A stretch of 35,647 bases of DNA from an uncultured Silvanigrella sp. GTDB lineage: Bacteria > Bdellovibrionota_B > Oligoflexia > Silvanigrellales > Silvanigrellaceae. The stretch spans positions 1 through 35,647 of the forward strand of contig CAIZJW010000233.1 in assembly GCA_903933385.1 (NCBI GenBank), given 5' to 3'. Position numbers and translations under genes: made by a program. Within the stretch, counting starts at the first letter, position 1; every line of letters begins with the position of its first letter. Shown here piece after piece: positions 8,601-17,037 of this stretch. The notes below the pieces were generated by a model. The model worked only from the letters and a program-made list of their open reading frames with translations, had not been told where the DNA came from and ran no database searches.

Positions 8601-9234
8601 TCGACCCCTCCTCATTTCCATTTGCACACAATCCCATTTCTCGAAGCAGTTCATACTCACGCCCCGAACGAATGCGCGTATAATATTCGAGGAGTTCTGT
8701 CGCCTTTTTCGGATTCACTGATTCTAAAAGTTTTGTCACTTGCCTCGGTGGTAGCTTGCGGAGCAATTGCATCACCAAATCGCGGTCCATTCCCTCAATG
8801 AGGGGAGCAGCCTTCTTTGGCTCCATTTTTGCGATGAATTCTAGTGTTTCGCTCAGCCGTTCGTCTTTTGCTTTACGTTCTTTTTGAAGAGTTTCCTCGA
8901 GAAGTTTTCGTTCCTCTTCAATGCGCTTAAGTTTTGCATCAACATCGCCCTTGGCGCGCTCGTAGCCCTGCTTTGCAATATTCATCTTTTCGATTTTCTG
9001 TTCAACATCTTTTCGCATCAGAAGAAGTTGATTGCGAAGCTCTGCTGCGCGAGAAAGCGAAAGACCCTTTTCTGGAATATCAGGAAGCTTGGCGGCACTG
9101 TCAGCATTTTTATCTGTATCAGATGCTTTTTCTGTTGCTTCCTCAGCATTCGCCTGGTGATTTGCGTACATGAAACCACCCAAACCGGCAATAGCCACAA
9201 GCTTCGCAGCAAAAAGCAAATGTAGACCTTTCAT
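8320..9234 (-). CDS. MotE-like flagellar protein (MgtE_N domain) with a disordered tail
   Basis: This 304-aa protein has an N-terminal signal or anchor segment (about residues 5-29), a charged coiled coil (about 55-125), a MgtE_N-type helical domain (about 125-190; IAKMEPKKAAPLIEGMD, LLRKLPPRQVTKLLESV) and a C-terminal tail of about 95 residues rich in Ser, Asn, Pro, Gly and Ala. This matches MotE-family proteins, which sit in flagellar operons and are reported to support motor-protein folding or stability in the periplasm. It is the fifth gene after fliG-fliH-fliI-fliJ, 12 nt behind fliJ, with GAGGT about 9 nt before its ATG. The whole tail overlaps the start of the methyltransferase gene out of phase. 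Confidence 0.85.
   Translation of the reverse strand: MKGLHLLFAAKLVAIAGLGGFMYANHQANAEEATEKASDTDKNADSAAKLPDIPEKGLSLSRAAELRNQLLLMRKDVEQKIEKMNIAKQGYERAKGDVDAKLKRIEEERKLLEETLQKERKAKDERLSETLEFIAKMEPKKAAPLIEGMDRDLVMQLLRKLPPRQVTKLLESVNPKKATELLEYYTRIRSGREYELLREMGLCANGNEEGSNDKPNSDKNGTTGQIPSPGQLPGSAPTDSKNGVSAKADGSSANAGSSGADANQAAAVAGSPAAKSNEPTTKPEDGSKEPAPGGTPTAAPAVVR
8605..8613 (-). promoter_or_regulatory. Strong Shine-Dalgarno site inside the MotE-like gene
   Basis: On the minus strand the sequence reads GAGGAGGGG TCGA ATG, with the core GGAGG 6 nt before the ATG at 8600. It decides the start of the methyltransferase and implies translation initiation within the MotE-like coding sequence. In the MotE-like frame the same bases encode Glu-Glu-Gly, so a chance match to a ribosome site is possible. 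Confidence 0.6.
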
Positions 9235-9246
9235 GAACCAATTACC

Positions 9247-9705
9247 TCATGATCTTGAACTATCGAAAACTGACCGCTGGTGACGTAGAGTCGCTTGTTC
9301 ATCCAGAAATTTGCGTTCTTTTCGCTCTTCGTTCTCGATAAATTCTGCAGACTTTTTGTCTCTAAAATTTTCCATGACTTTCAGGTTTCTTCTACAGGTC
9401 AGCAAATGCTGTTCTGCAATGTCAACATCTGACTCCGCGACTCGAATCGCCTCGAGCAACTCCATCATTCTAGACTTCCGCTTCTCAAGACTTTGCTCAT
9501 AAACAGGGTATTTGAAATGCTCGCCGTTGCGGATCGAATCGTTCAGTGAGTCGCGCTCCAACAAATAACCATCTCTTTGTTCAAGAAGGAGTCGTCGTAG
9601 TTCCGATACGACCTTCCTGCAGTTCTCAAGATATGCTTGCGCCTCGTCAACGGCCTGTTGACGCATATCCATGACGCGTTGCAGCTTAAAGACGAAGCGA
9701 CTCAT
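9247..9705 (-). CDS. fliJ: Flagellar export chaperone FliJ
   Basis: This 152-aa protein is nearly all charged coiled coil, starting FVFKLQRVMDMRQQAVDEAQ, which is the FliJ opening (F-x-F-x-L-x-x-v-l-x-x-R). FliJ is the soluble central stalk of the flagellar type III export ATPase; it contacts FliI and the FlhA gate. Length (about 147 in E. coli) and position are right. Its ATG overlaps the fliI stop as ATGA, implying coupling and fixed stoichiometry. A MotE-like gene follows 12 nt later, an order seen in several flagellar operons. Confidence 0.9.
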   Translation of the reverse strand: MSRFVFKLQRVMDMRQQAVDEAQAYLENCRKVVSELRRLLLEQRDGYLLERDSLNDSIRNGEHFKYPVYEQSLEKRKSRMMELLEAIRVAESDVDIAEQHLLTCRRNLKVMENFRDKKSAEFIENEERKERKFLDEQATLRHQRSVFDSSRS

Positions 9706-11042
9706 TCAAGCTCCGTCAGTTCGAACAGTTGTTCCGTCGATTCGCCAAAGTTAGACACTTCATTGCGCCCTTGGCGGAGAAACTTTTCAATCCGGGCCTG
9801 CATATGAATGGCTTGATCAATTTTCGGATTAGATCCCTGATTGTATGCACCAATCGATATGAGATCCTCATTCTTTTGATAGGTGGCCATCCACTCACGA
9901 ATTTGACCTGCAGAACGTTGGTGCCGATCGTCGGTGATGTCGACCATCACGCGACTCGCACTTGTCAGAATGTCTATGGCCGGGAAATGGTTTCGGGCTG
10001 CCAACTGACGAGAGAGATTGACGTGTCCGTCGAGAATACTCCGCGCGGCGTCGGTGACAGGATCGTTAAAGTCGTCTCCGTCCACAAGAACCGTATATAT
10101 TCCTGTGACAGAACCATCCGAATCTGAGTTTCCGGCTTGTTCAAGGAGTCGAGGGAGCATTGAAAAGACGGAAGGCGTGTAGCCTTTCGTTGTAGGTGGC
10201 TCACCTACTGCAAGGCCAATCTCTCGCTGTGCCATAGCGACGCGCGTGAGTGAATCCATCATTAACAAAACTTTTTTGCCACCCTGACGAAAGTAATCTG
10301 CAATGGCAGTTGCAACATGTGCAGCGCGGATTCGTGCGAGAGGGCTTTGGTCGCCCGTTGAAACGACTACAACACTCCGTGCCAGACCATCAGCTCCTAA
10401 GTTCTCTTCGAGAAATTCACGCACCTCTCGACCACGCTCGCCAATGAGTGCGATCACGTTGAGATCAGCCTGTGTATAACGAGCTATCATACCCAAAAGA
10501 ACACTCTTTCCGACGCCGGAACCAGCCATAATTCCAATTCGCTGTCCTTCTCCACAGGTGAGCAGCGTATTCATTGCTCTCACTCCCAAATCGAGTGGAG
10601 CGTCGATTCGTCTGCGCAGCAGTGGGTTGAGCGGTTCACGCACAATTGACCAAGGAACACCCGCCAATGCTGGAATAGGTTGCCCGGTCATGGGACGAAG
10701 ATATGGGTCGACAATACGACCGATCAAATGAGCCCCAACGCGAATTTTTGGCTCACGTTCTACGCACTGGACAAGTGCATTTGCACAGACACCAGTAGGA
10801 TCAGAAAATGGAATGATTAATGCTCTGTCACGACGAAATCCTACGACTTCACCATCAATTGAATACGTTTTCTTGTGATCAAAAATGCGCACCAACGCAC
10901 CGAGAGGTGCACCTGGAAGTGATGCTTCCACGACAGTTCCAACCACTTCCATGACTTTTCCGAGTTTGTCGAGAACAAGCGGTTCGCGAGCAAGTGCTGG
11001 TCGGGCTTGACGAAGTTTCTGCAAAGCGTTGGAAGCAAACAT
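9702..11042 (-). CDS. fliI: Flagellum-specific ATPase FliI
   Basis: FliI hydrolyses ATP at the base of the flagellar export apparatus, in the cytoplasm under the MS ring. The 446-aa protein has a beta-barrel N-domain, the Walker A loop GSGVGKS at 174-180 (Lys179), the downstream GERGREVREF, the Walker B strand VLLMMDSLTRVAMAQREIGLA, and the GYTPSVFSMLPRLLEQAG segment typical of FliI and F1-beta-like type III ATPases. No residue looks missing. It begins 3 nt after fliH stops, with AAGGCAGG as ribosome site, and its stop overlaps fliJ by 4 nt. Confidence 0.96.
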   Translation of the reverse strand: MFASNALQKLRQARPALAREPLVLDKLGKVMEVVGTVVEASLPGAPLGALVRIFDHKKTYSIDGEVVGFRRDRALIIPFSDPTGVCANALVQCVEREPKIRVGAHLIGRIVDPYLRPMTGQPIPALAGVPWSIVREPLNPLLRRRIDAPLDLGVRAMNTLLTCGEGQRIGIMAGSGVGKSVLLGMIARYTQADLNVIALIGERGREVREFLEENLGADGLARSVVVVSTGDQSPLARIRAAHVATAIADYFRQGGKKVLLMMDSLTRVAMAQREIGLAVGEPPTTKGYTPSVFSMLPRLLEQAGNSDSDGSVTGIYTVLVDGDDFNDPVTDAARSILDGHVNLSRQLAARNHFPAIDILTSASRVMVDITDDRHQRSAGQIREWMATYQKNEDLISIGAYNQGSNPKIDQAIHMQARIEKFLRQGRNEVSNFGESTEQLFELTELE

Positions 11043-11045
11043 TCA

Positions 11046-12272
11046 TCAACCTGCCTTTTCGGTGGTTTCGTCTTTTTTGATCGTTTCGAAGAGATCATCC
11101 TTCAGTGAATCGATGACTTGCTGCACGGTATTGTGCAACTCCAAAGAAACCACTTCGTTGTTTGCCTCAATCTTGAGATCGCCGCGTTCGAGTTTGTTGT
11201 TTGCGACAAGTCGGATGCGCTTGCGCTGCTCGCTTGGAATCTGTGCTTCAAGCCTAGAAATGTCCTCAGGATGCATTTCAATTTTGAGTTCATCTTGGGA
11301 TTGAAACTGACTTGTTGCCGCTTCAAAAACACTTCTCAAAGCTCCATCATTCAGGAGAACGCTCGTTCGAAGAACTCTCTCTGCGCAGATTTGTGCAATC
11401 TCCGCAAAAATTTCCCGCCCCGTGGAAAGAAGCTCACCTTTGAGATGCTGCAATTCAGAGAGAGCTTTAGTGAACAAAGCCATCGAGTGATTGTACTTTT
11501 CCTCAGCTTCACTCAAAGCCTGCTCTCTCCCTCGTGCAACTCCCTCCTCTACCCCCTCAGCAAAAGAACGTGCTGCCGCGTCTTCGTCGAGCACTGCCGG
11601 CGGTTCGATTTGTTTCATTTCATTTAAAGCAGCGTCATAACCAGATTTTTCTCCATCGGCCCTTCCTTGGAGCAAACCGCTTTCGAACGCAGCCTTTATT
11701 CGCGAGTCGATGTCTTCCTGAGAGATCTGCGGGCCTGTGAAATTGAGATCGCCGTCACCGAAGCCTCGACTATTCTGTGCGGAAAGTTTGCTGAGATCAC
11801 TGATATCATGACCCGCGCTGCGCACAGCAGACTTCCCGAAAGATGCCGCTGCGTCAGCCATTGCCTCCACTGCTGGAATATTGTTTCCAATGTTCATATT
11901 GTCTGGCCGAATCTCTTGCACATTGGTTTCGTCGAGATCCAAAAGCTCGAGGGCAACTGCTTCATCTTCGTCCAGTTGCATGCGTCTTTTGCGCTGACGA
12001 AGCTCTTCCTGACTGGCCAAATATTCCGAAGTCATGTCTTCGGGAAACAAAGGTTTTGAAGGGTTTCCAAAGGTCCGAGAGAACTCAGCTGGTTGCTGAA
12101 CTTTACGGTTGAGTTCCTGTTCTGGATGACTTTTTGCGAGAACCACTGACTTGCGGGGATTGTCGGGTAGGAGAATTGTTTCCATGGAAAAATCTTTCCA
12201 TGGATAGTTATCTACCTGAATTTTGCCAAGCTTCTCTTGCTCAGCTTTTTTCACCAGTCGTCCACGAGTCAT
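11046..12272 (-). CDS. fliH: Flagellar assembly protein FliH with a long N-terminal extension
   Basis: FliH binds and regulates FliI and docks it to the C ring. The C-terminal half (from about residue 185) shows the FliH pattern: Gly-x-x-x-Gly-type repeats (GLLQGRADGEKSG; AEGVEEGVARGREQAL), then a helix and the FliH/VirB5-like C-domain (ALSELQHLKGELLSTGREIF; EMHPEDISRLEA). At 408 aa it is much longer than the usual 220-300; the first 180 residues are charged, low in hydrophobics and probably disordered. I chose ATG 12272 rather than TTG 12278; GGAGAGGG lies 10 nt upstream of the ATG. fliG ends 40 nt upstream. Confidence 0.87.
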   Translation of the reverse strand: MTRGRLVKKAEQEKLGKIQVDNYPWKDFSMETILLPDNPRKSVVLAKSHPEQELNRKVQQPAEFSRTFGNPSKPLFPEDMTSEYLASQEELRQRKRRMQLDEDEAVALELLDLDETNVQEIRPDNMNIGNNIPAVEAMADAAASFGKSAVRSAGHDISDLSKLSAQNSRGFGDGDLNFTGPQISQEDIDSRIKAAFESGLLQGRADGEKSGYDAALNEMKQIEPPAVLDEDAAARSFAEGVEEGVARGREQALSEAEEKYNHSMALFTKALSELQHLKGELLSTGREIFAEIAQICAERVLRTSVLLNDGALRSVFEAATSQFQSQDELKIEMHPEDISRLEAQIPSEQRKRIRLVANNKLERGDLKIEANNEVVSLELHNTVQQVIDSLKDDLFETIKKDETTEKAG

Positions 12273-12312
12273 ATGCAATCATCCCTCTCCATAGGAGCGT
12301 TGCAGTAAAGCA

Positions 12313-13311
12313 TCAAACCAATGCATTTTCGCCACTTGTTGCGATCACAATCTTGCCTTCATCGGCAAGACGACGGGCGATTTGAACAATTCCCTGCTGC
12401 GCTGTTTCAACATCAGTGAGCTTAGCAGGACCTGCGTTGGCCATTTCTTCACGAAGGCTTTCCGCTGCGCGTTGCGACATGTTTTTAAATAGAAGCTCTT
12501 TGACGCCCTCAGAAGATGTTTTCATTGCGAGCTTCAACTGATCCATCTTCACTTCGCGCATGATACCCTGAATTCCACGATCGTCGATCTTGATGAGATC
12601 CTCGAACGTAAACATTTTCTTCCGAATTTCTTCGGTTAAGTCGGGATCACGTTCTTCAAGGCGATCAAGAATTGTTTCTTCCGTGGCTTTATCCATCATG
12701 TTGAGCATTTCAACGATTGGAGTGACACCACCAATTTGCTGCTGTGTGACGTTACCCATGCGTTGAACTTCCCCGCGTAGAACATCGTCAATCTCATCAA
12801 TGAGCTCAGGAGAAACTGCCTCCAAGCGAGATATTCTTAAAATCAATTCAGTATGCAAACTGTCGGGCAACAGCTTGAGAGTTTCACCAAACTTCTTCGG
12901 CTCAAGATGCGCAAGAACCAGAGCGATCGTTTGGGGATGCTCGTTGCGAAGAATGTTTGAAAGCATCTTAGCATCAATCAGCTCGAGTGATTCCAACGTT
13001 GCCGCGGTTTCAAGCGCAAGGTCTTCGATATAGCTGTTTGCCTGCCCGTCGCGGAAGGCACTCTCAAGAAGCTTCTTGGTGAATTCGTTGCCACCGAAAA
13101 AATACTTCTTGTTACTTTGAAGAACATGGTAAAATTCTTCCATGACTTCATCGATGGTTTCGCCGTCGACGCGCCCAAGGCGGCTCATGGCACTACCCAC
13201 GCGCTTTATCTCGAATTCATTCATCTGCTTAAAAATCTCTGCTGAGATTTCCTCTCCGAATGCGAGAAGCAGAATGGCTGCTTTCTGCGGACCTGAGTAT
13301 TTGGTCGCCAC
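12313..13311 (-). CDS. fliG: Flagellar motor switch protein FliG
   Basis: FliG sits between the MS ring (FliF) and FliM and takes torque from the stator. The 332-aa protein starts ATKYSGPQKAAILLLAFGEE and carries the middle-domain EHPQ motif (RNEHPQTIALVLAHLEP). Its C-terminal domain has the charged torque helix around FTFEDLIKIDDRGIQGIMRE. The start is GTG 13311, which has GGGAGGG 9 nt upstream and matches the family's N-terminus; a GTG at 13335 would add eight residues with no family match. fliF, normally just upstream, is absent: fliG is first in this operon and diverges from a small plus-strand gene. Confidence 0.95.
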   Translation of the reverse strand: MATKYSGPQKAAILLLAFGEEISAEIFKQMNEFEIKRVGSAMSRLGRVDGETIDEVMEEFYHVLQSNKKYFFGGNEFTKKLLESAFRDGQANSYIEDLALETAATLESLELIDAKMLSNILRNEHPQTIALVLAHLEPKKFGETLKLLPDSLHTELILRISRLEAVSPELIDEIDDVLRGEVQRMGNVTQQQIGGVTPIVEMLNMMDKATEETILDRLEERDPDLTEEIRKKMFTFEDLIKIDDRGIQGIMREVKMDQLKLAMKTSSEGVKELLFKNMSQRAAESLREEMANAGPAKLTDVETAQQGIVQIARRLADEGKIVIATSGENALV

Positions 13312-13319
13312 GCCCGAAA

Positions 13320-13326
13320 CCCTCCC
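13320..13326 (-). promoter_or_regulatory. Ribosome binding site fixing the fliG start
   Basis: GGGAGGG on the minus strand lies 8-9 nt before the GTG at 13311. It favours this start over the in-frame GTG at 13335, which is preceded only by AAGGG. Confidence 0.65.
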
Positions 13327-13335
13327 GAATCGCAC

Positions 13336-13563
13336 CGGCCCTTGTCAGGGGGTGCCTCTGCCATGCTCCCTCCAGAATACGCAGCCCAGAATCCTGGCAC
13401 CCGGCAACCCTGGCCACGGCCGTCACTTTTCCGAGGTGCAGCCAAGCACTCCATAGCAACCTTCTAAAATAACGTAAAAAATAGGAAAAATCCTTTCCCT
13501 TGCGGCACTTGACCCTCTGGAGTATGACCCCAGCGTTTAACCCTGTAGGCAAGGAGTGCAGCA
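13336..13563. other. Divergent intergenic region fliG / small plus-strand gene
   Basis: These 228 bp must hold promoters for both the flagellar operon (minus) and the small gene at 13564 (plus). I see an A/T-rich stretch at about 13466-13492. A TTGACC at 13509-13514 could be a -35 box for the plus gene, but no good -10 lies 16-18 nt downstream. No convincing sigma54 or sigma28 site was recognised for the fli operon. Confidence 0.4.
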
Positions 13564-13815
13564 ATGGCCTTCAATTCTCTGGCAGTCTCTCTCGAGTGGA
13601 AGCTCAACAATTTGATTTTGCGCCGTGGCGCGAGCGTTCTCATGATTGAAGCTGCGAACGTTCAGGTGCTTCGCACGCTCAAAGAAAAAAATGAATTCAA
13701 TGAATTTTTCCGCACAAAAGCTCTTGTCAACCGCGAGGCGCGTCGTGTGTTTGAAGCTTGGGAGCGTAAAGACACTGGGCTGCTTGAAAAGCTTTTCGGT
13801 GAAATGAACGCTTGA
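13564..13815 (+). CDS. Small unidentified protein, 83 aa
   Basis: I do not recognise a family. The protein is basic and mainly helical in character, with a hydrophobic patch SVLMIEAANVQVLRTL and a C-terminal FEAWERKDTGLLEKLFGEM. It has no signal peptide or membrane helix, so it is probably cytoplasmic. AAGGAG lies 7 nt before the ATG, an excellent ribosome site that supports a real gene. It diverges from fliG and lies 16 nt before trhO, with which it is likely co-transcribed. Confidence 0.75.
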   Translation: MAFNSLAVSLEWKLNNLILRRGASVLMIEAANVQVLRTLKEKNEFNEFFRTKALVNREARRVFEAWERKDTGLLEKLFGEMNA

Positions 13816-13831
13816 ATCTGCTGAGGACACC

Positions 13832-14806
13832 ATGACCACATATCATAACCTTGCCTTCTACAAATTCGTCAGAATTGAAAATGTGTCCGCAACAGCCGCC
13901 GCTTTTCGCGAGTTGACTGCTTTGTTGGACATTAAGGGAACTCTGATTTTTGCAGAGGAAGGTTTGAATGGTTATGTGGCGGCAAGTCCCGAATCCGCGG
14001 AAAAGTTCATCGCCTATTGTCGGGCCGATGAACGATTTTCGGACATTGAATTCAAGGTTTCATTTAGCGAATTCCATCCTTACACCCGCATGCTTGTCAA
14101 ACAGAAAACAGAAATCGTGACCATGGGTCGCACGGGCATTGATCCTGCCCATTTCACTGGCAAGCATGTGGATGGAAAAACGCTGAAGCAGTGGCTCGAT
14201 AACGGCGAAGAAGTTATTTTGCTCGACACAAGAAACGACTACGAAACGAAACTTGGAACATTCAAAAACGCCATAATCCCGGACATCAAAACATTCCGTA
14301 CCTTTCCAGGATGGGTGGAAGAAAACTTCCTACAGCACAAGAACAAGCGCGTTGTAACATTTTGTACCGGTGGAATAAGGTGCGAAAAGGCCACAGCTTA
14401 CATGCGGCAAACGGGTTTTGATGATGTGTATCAAATTCAGGGTGGAATTCTCAAATACTTCGAGCAAACGAAGCAAGCAGCCGGAGACAACCACTACGAA
14501 GGCGATTGCTTCGTATTTGATCACAGGGTCGCAGTGAACGCGAAGCTCAACAAAACAGAACACGACATGTGTTACGTGTGTTGGGAGACTCTGAGCCCTG
14601 AAGACAAAAAGAGCCCGCTCTACAAAGCAAACGAATACTGCCCTCATTGCATCGATGAAACACAGCGAAAATTAGAAGACCGAAAGCGTAAGGCAATTGA
14701 GACAAATCAACGCGCCCTTGAACGTCGCTTTGAACGTGCCAAAATTGCGCGTTCAAAGTGGGATTCTAAAGGCGAGCAATCAAAATTGATTGATTCCAAC
14801 GTTTGA
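13832..14806 (+). CDS. trhO: tRNA uridine(34) hydroxylase TrhO (rhodanese-domain, UPF0176/YceA)
   Basis: TrhO makes 5-hydroxyuridine at the wobble base of certain tRNAs using oxygen. The 324-aa length is usual. An N-terminal acylphosphatase-like domain (LAFYKFVRIENV; GTLIFAEEGLNGYVA) precedes a rhodanese domain with LLDTRNDYETKLGTFKNAI and the active-site loop C178-T-G-G-I-R-C184. The C-terminal part has two CxxC pairs (Cys247/250 and Cys270/273), as in family members, followed by a basic helical tail. GAGGA lies about 6 nt upstream of the ATG. It follows the small unknown gene by 16 nt and ends 42 nt from the convergent aldehyde dehydrogenase gene. Confidence 0.93.
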   Translation: MTTYHNLAFYKFVRIENVSATAAAFRELTALLDIKGTLIFAEEGLNGYVAASPESAEKFIAYCRADERFSDIEFKVSFSEFHPYTRMLVKQKTEIVTMGRTGIDPAHFTGKHVDGKTLKQWLDNGEEVILLDTRNDYETKLGTFKNAIIPDIKTFRTFPGWVEENFLQHKNKRVVTFCTGGIRCEKATAYMRQTGFDDVYQIQGGILKYFEQTKQAAGDNHYEGDCFVFDHRVAVNAKLNKTEHDMCYVCWETLSPEDKKSPLYKANEYCPHCIDETQRKLEDRKRKAIETNQRALERRFERAKIARSKWDSKGEQSKLIDSNV

Positions 14807-14848
14807 ATCTACGCGAGCGCTGAACTTACCCTACCCTAAAGCTTGAAC

Positions 14849-16213
14849 TCACGAGCGGATGTGCAGGGCCTTGGCGTGGCAAAAGGCAAAAATTCCAAGC
14901 TTCGATAGAGTTGAGCCCACTCCAGAATGTCCGCGCCCTGACCAGGGCAGCCATGCTGAAACACGATCACAACAATTCAAGTAACCCGTTCCAGTATTCA
15001 CCTCGGCAAGAAGTTTTTTACCACGCTCCAAATTGCGACAGTAAACCGATGAAGTGAGCCCGTAATCGGAATCATTCATGAGCTCAATTGCCTGAGTGTC
15101 GTTTTTCACCTTCATAACGCCAATAAGCGGCCCGAACGTTTCTTCACGCATTAAATCCATGCTGTGACTCGCATTCAATAGGAGCGTGGGGGGAAAGAAG
15201 TTACCTTTGCCCTCTTGAGGCTTGCCCCCCAAAACCAACTGAGCCCCCTTTGCGATAGCATCATCAACCTGTGCCTTCAGGAAAGACAAATGATTACCGC
15301 GAGTGATAGCACCACAAAGTGTTGCTGCATCAAGAGGATCACCCATTTTCCACGCTTGCATTTTAGCTTTTAATTGCTCAACGAATGCGTCGTGAATTTT
15401 TTCGTGCACATAAACTCTTTCAACTGCACAACAGCTTTGCCCGTTGTTGTAGAGCACGCCTTCGGCAACGGCATCAGCAACAGCTTCCAAGTCACCGCAT
15501 TCTTCAGTCACATAAAGCGGGTCTTTGCCTCCAAGCTCCATGATGAGACGTGTCATACGTCCAGCAAGAGTTTCGGAAATTTTCTTTCCCGTGGCGTAAG
15601 AGCCGGTAAAGCCAACGCAGTCGAAGGGAAGTTGCAACAGCTGCGCTCCGATATCGCCCTCTCCAACAACTGAAACAAAAGCATTTTGAGGCACACCAGC
15701 TTCATGAAGAAGCCGGGTGAGATGAAGGCCTGTGAGTGTTGAGAACTCCGATGGTTTATAAACAACAGTATTGCCGCAAAGCAACGCCGGTAGAAATACA
15801 TTGAAACCGACGAGAATAGGATAGTTCCAGGCCGAAATATTCAGCACAACTCCAAGCGGATCAAACGCCAGAATCTCTTCCGTATTGCCATCTTGGCGTA
15901 CTTTTTCAGGAGCCAGCGTTTTTTCAATTTCTTCGGCAAAAAAGCGAATTTTGTTGAGACTTCCATTCACCTCATTGCGAGCCTGCTGCAGGGGCTTACC
16001 CATTTCAAGCGACATATCACGCGCAACAATCTCAACGTCGCGCTTGAGTAAATCACTGAATTTTTTGATCATCGCAACGCGTTCAGAAAGAGAGCGAGCA
16101 GCCCAAGCTGGTTGTGCTTCACGAGCGACTGCAAACTTGTCTCGCACAGAGACACCATCATCGGTTTCGATCGTTCTGATGAGCTCGCCTGTGGCTGGAT
16201 TCATGATCTGCAT
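14849..16213 (-). CDS. NAD(P)-dependent aldehyde dehydrogenase
   Basis: This 454-aa ALDH-superfamily enzyme oxidises an aldehyde to the acid. It has the substrate and cofactor elements ISAWNYPILV and YKPSEFSTLTG, the nucleotide-binding GFTGSYATGKKI, the general base Glu in LIMELGGKDPLYV, and catalytic Cys261 in NNGQSCC. The start is ATG 16213 (MQIMNPATGELIRTI), with AGAGGAA 7 nt upstream; ATG 16231 has no good ribosome site. It is the last gene of the operon. In context it should oxidise a gamma-glutamyl-amino aldehyde or a semialdehyde; the exact substrate cannot be read from the sequence. Confidence 0.92.
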   Translation of the reverse strand: MQIMNPATGELIRTIETDDGVSVRDKFAVAREAQPAWAARSLSERVAMIKKFSDLLKRDVEIVARDMSLEMGKPLQQARNEVNGSLNKIRFFAEEIEKTLAPEKVRQDGNTEEILAFDPLGVVLNISAWNYPILVGFNVFLPALLCGNTVVYKPSEFSTLTGLHLTRLLHEAGVPQNAFVSVVGEGDIGAQLLQLPFDCVGFTGSYATGKKISETLAGRMTRLIMELGGKDPLYVTEECGDLEAVADAVAEGVLYNNGQSCCAVERVYVHEKIHDAFVEQLKAKMQAWKMGDPLDAATLCGAITRGNHLSFLKAQVDDAIAKGAQLVLGGKPQEGKGNFFPPTLLLNASHSMDLMREETFGPLIGVMKVKNDTQAIELMNDSDYGLTSSVYCRNLERGKKLLAEVNTGTGYLNCCDRVSAWLPWSGRGHSGVGSTLSKLGIFAFCHAKALHIRS

Positions 16214-16241
16214 AGATTGTTCCTCTTCCATTCTATAGGGC

Positions 16242-17006
16242 TCATATGCCGTTAAATTTCTTTTTCTTTACAGCGGTAATAAAGCTCTCAATAATTGGAT
16301 TCGGTTCATCAACGATACCCTTCAATGTTAGCGAAAACTCCGGATGCCATTGGACGGCAGCCAAGTAATTTCCTTGAAGTCCCTGATAGGTATAGGCCTC
16401 AATAATTCCATCGGTACTGCTGCATGCTTCAACCGATAGGCCTTGTCCAAGTGACTTGACACACTGATGGTGAACCGAATTCACCTCGAGATTTTCTTTT
16501 CCATAAAGAGACGCCAACCACCCCCCGCGAGTCAACGTGACGCCGTGATGGACGCGATCATAGGTTTGGGCATTACGATGCTCGGTTGGACTCTGCAGAA
16601 CAGTTGAAATATCTTGATGTAAGGTTCCGCCAAAATAAGCATTGAGAAGCTGAAACCCTCTACATATTCCGAGTATCGGCAACCCTTTTTTGAAAAAGAA
16701 ATCTGCGAGCGCAAGCTCATAGCAATCACGATGCTTGTCGCCTGGCCAGCGTTCCTTATCCAAATAGGGTTCCCCGTAGGTTTCCGGACAGAGGTCGGCT
16801 CCCCCTTGAAAAACAATTCCATCGAGTTGTTCAAGAATTGAATGAAGTTGTTTTTGTGGGAGATCGGGGATGAGAACTGGCAAAACCCCATCACGTGCCA
16901 CATAACGAGCCATGTCATTTTCCATGTAAGTCAGGCTCTTGTGCCCGAAAACCACACGCGTGGGATCGGGATACATGAAACATGCACTGAGGCCTATCTT
17001 CAACAT
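16242..17006 (-). CDS. PuuD-like gamma-glutamyl hydrolase (class I glutamine amidotransferase fold)
   Basis: The 254-aa protein has the peptidase C26/GATase fold of PuuD, which hydrolyses gamma-glutamyl-GABA to glutamate and GABA. The nucleophile is Cys115 in GICRGFQLLNAYFGG and the catalytic His/Glu are H221 and E223 in QWHPEFS. The early DGIVFQGGADLCPETYG matches the family oxyanion region. GGGAG lies about 8 nt before the ATG. It lies 31 nt behind the alcohol dehydrogenase gene and 28 nt before the aldehyde dehydrogenase. In this operon it should release glutamate from the oxidised gamma-glutamyl product. Confidence 0.9.
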   Translation of the reverse strand: MLKIGLSACFMYPDPTRVVFGHKSLTYMENDMARYVARDGVLPVLIPDLPQKQLHSILEQLDGIVFQGGADLCPETYGEPYLDKERWPGDKHRDCYELALADFFFKKGLPILGICRGFQLLNAYFGGTLHQDISTVLQSPTEHRNAQTYDRVHHGVTLTRGGWLASLYGKENLEVNSVHHQCVKSLGQGLSVEACSSTDGIIEAYTYQGLQGNYLAAVQWHPEFSLTLKGIVDEPNPIIESFITAVKKKKFNGI

Positions 17007-17037
17007 CTCGTATGCTCCCCGATTTTAAATGCTCTCA

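Noticed and set aside
8309-8683. Open plus-strand frames opposite the MotE-like tail
   Set aside because: They are antisense to a GC-rich low-complexity region, have no ribosome site, and mirror the coding bias of the minus-strand genes.
13229-13564. Minus-strand frames between fliG and the small gene, which could extend fliG upstream
   Set aside because: They are in other frames than fliG or lack any family match, and the fliG start at GTG 13311 has a good ribosome site.
14777-14792. Perfect palindrome CAATCAA-AA-TTGATTG near the end of trhO
   Set aside because: It lies within coding sequence, is A/T-rich, and is not followed by a T run, so it is not called a terminator.
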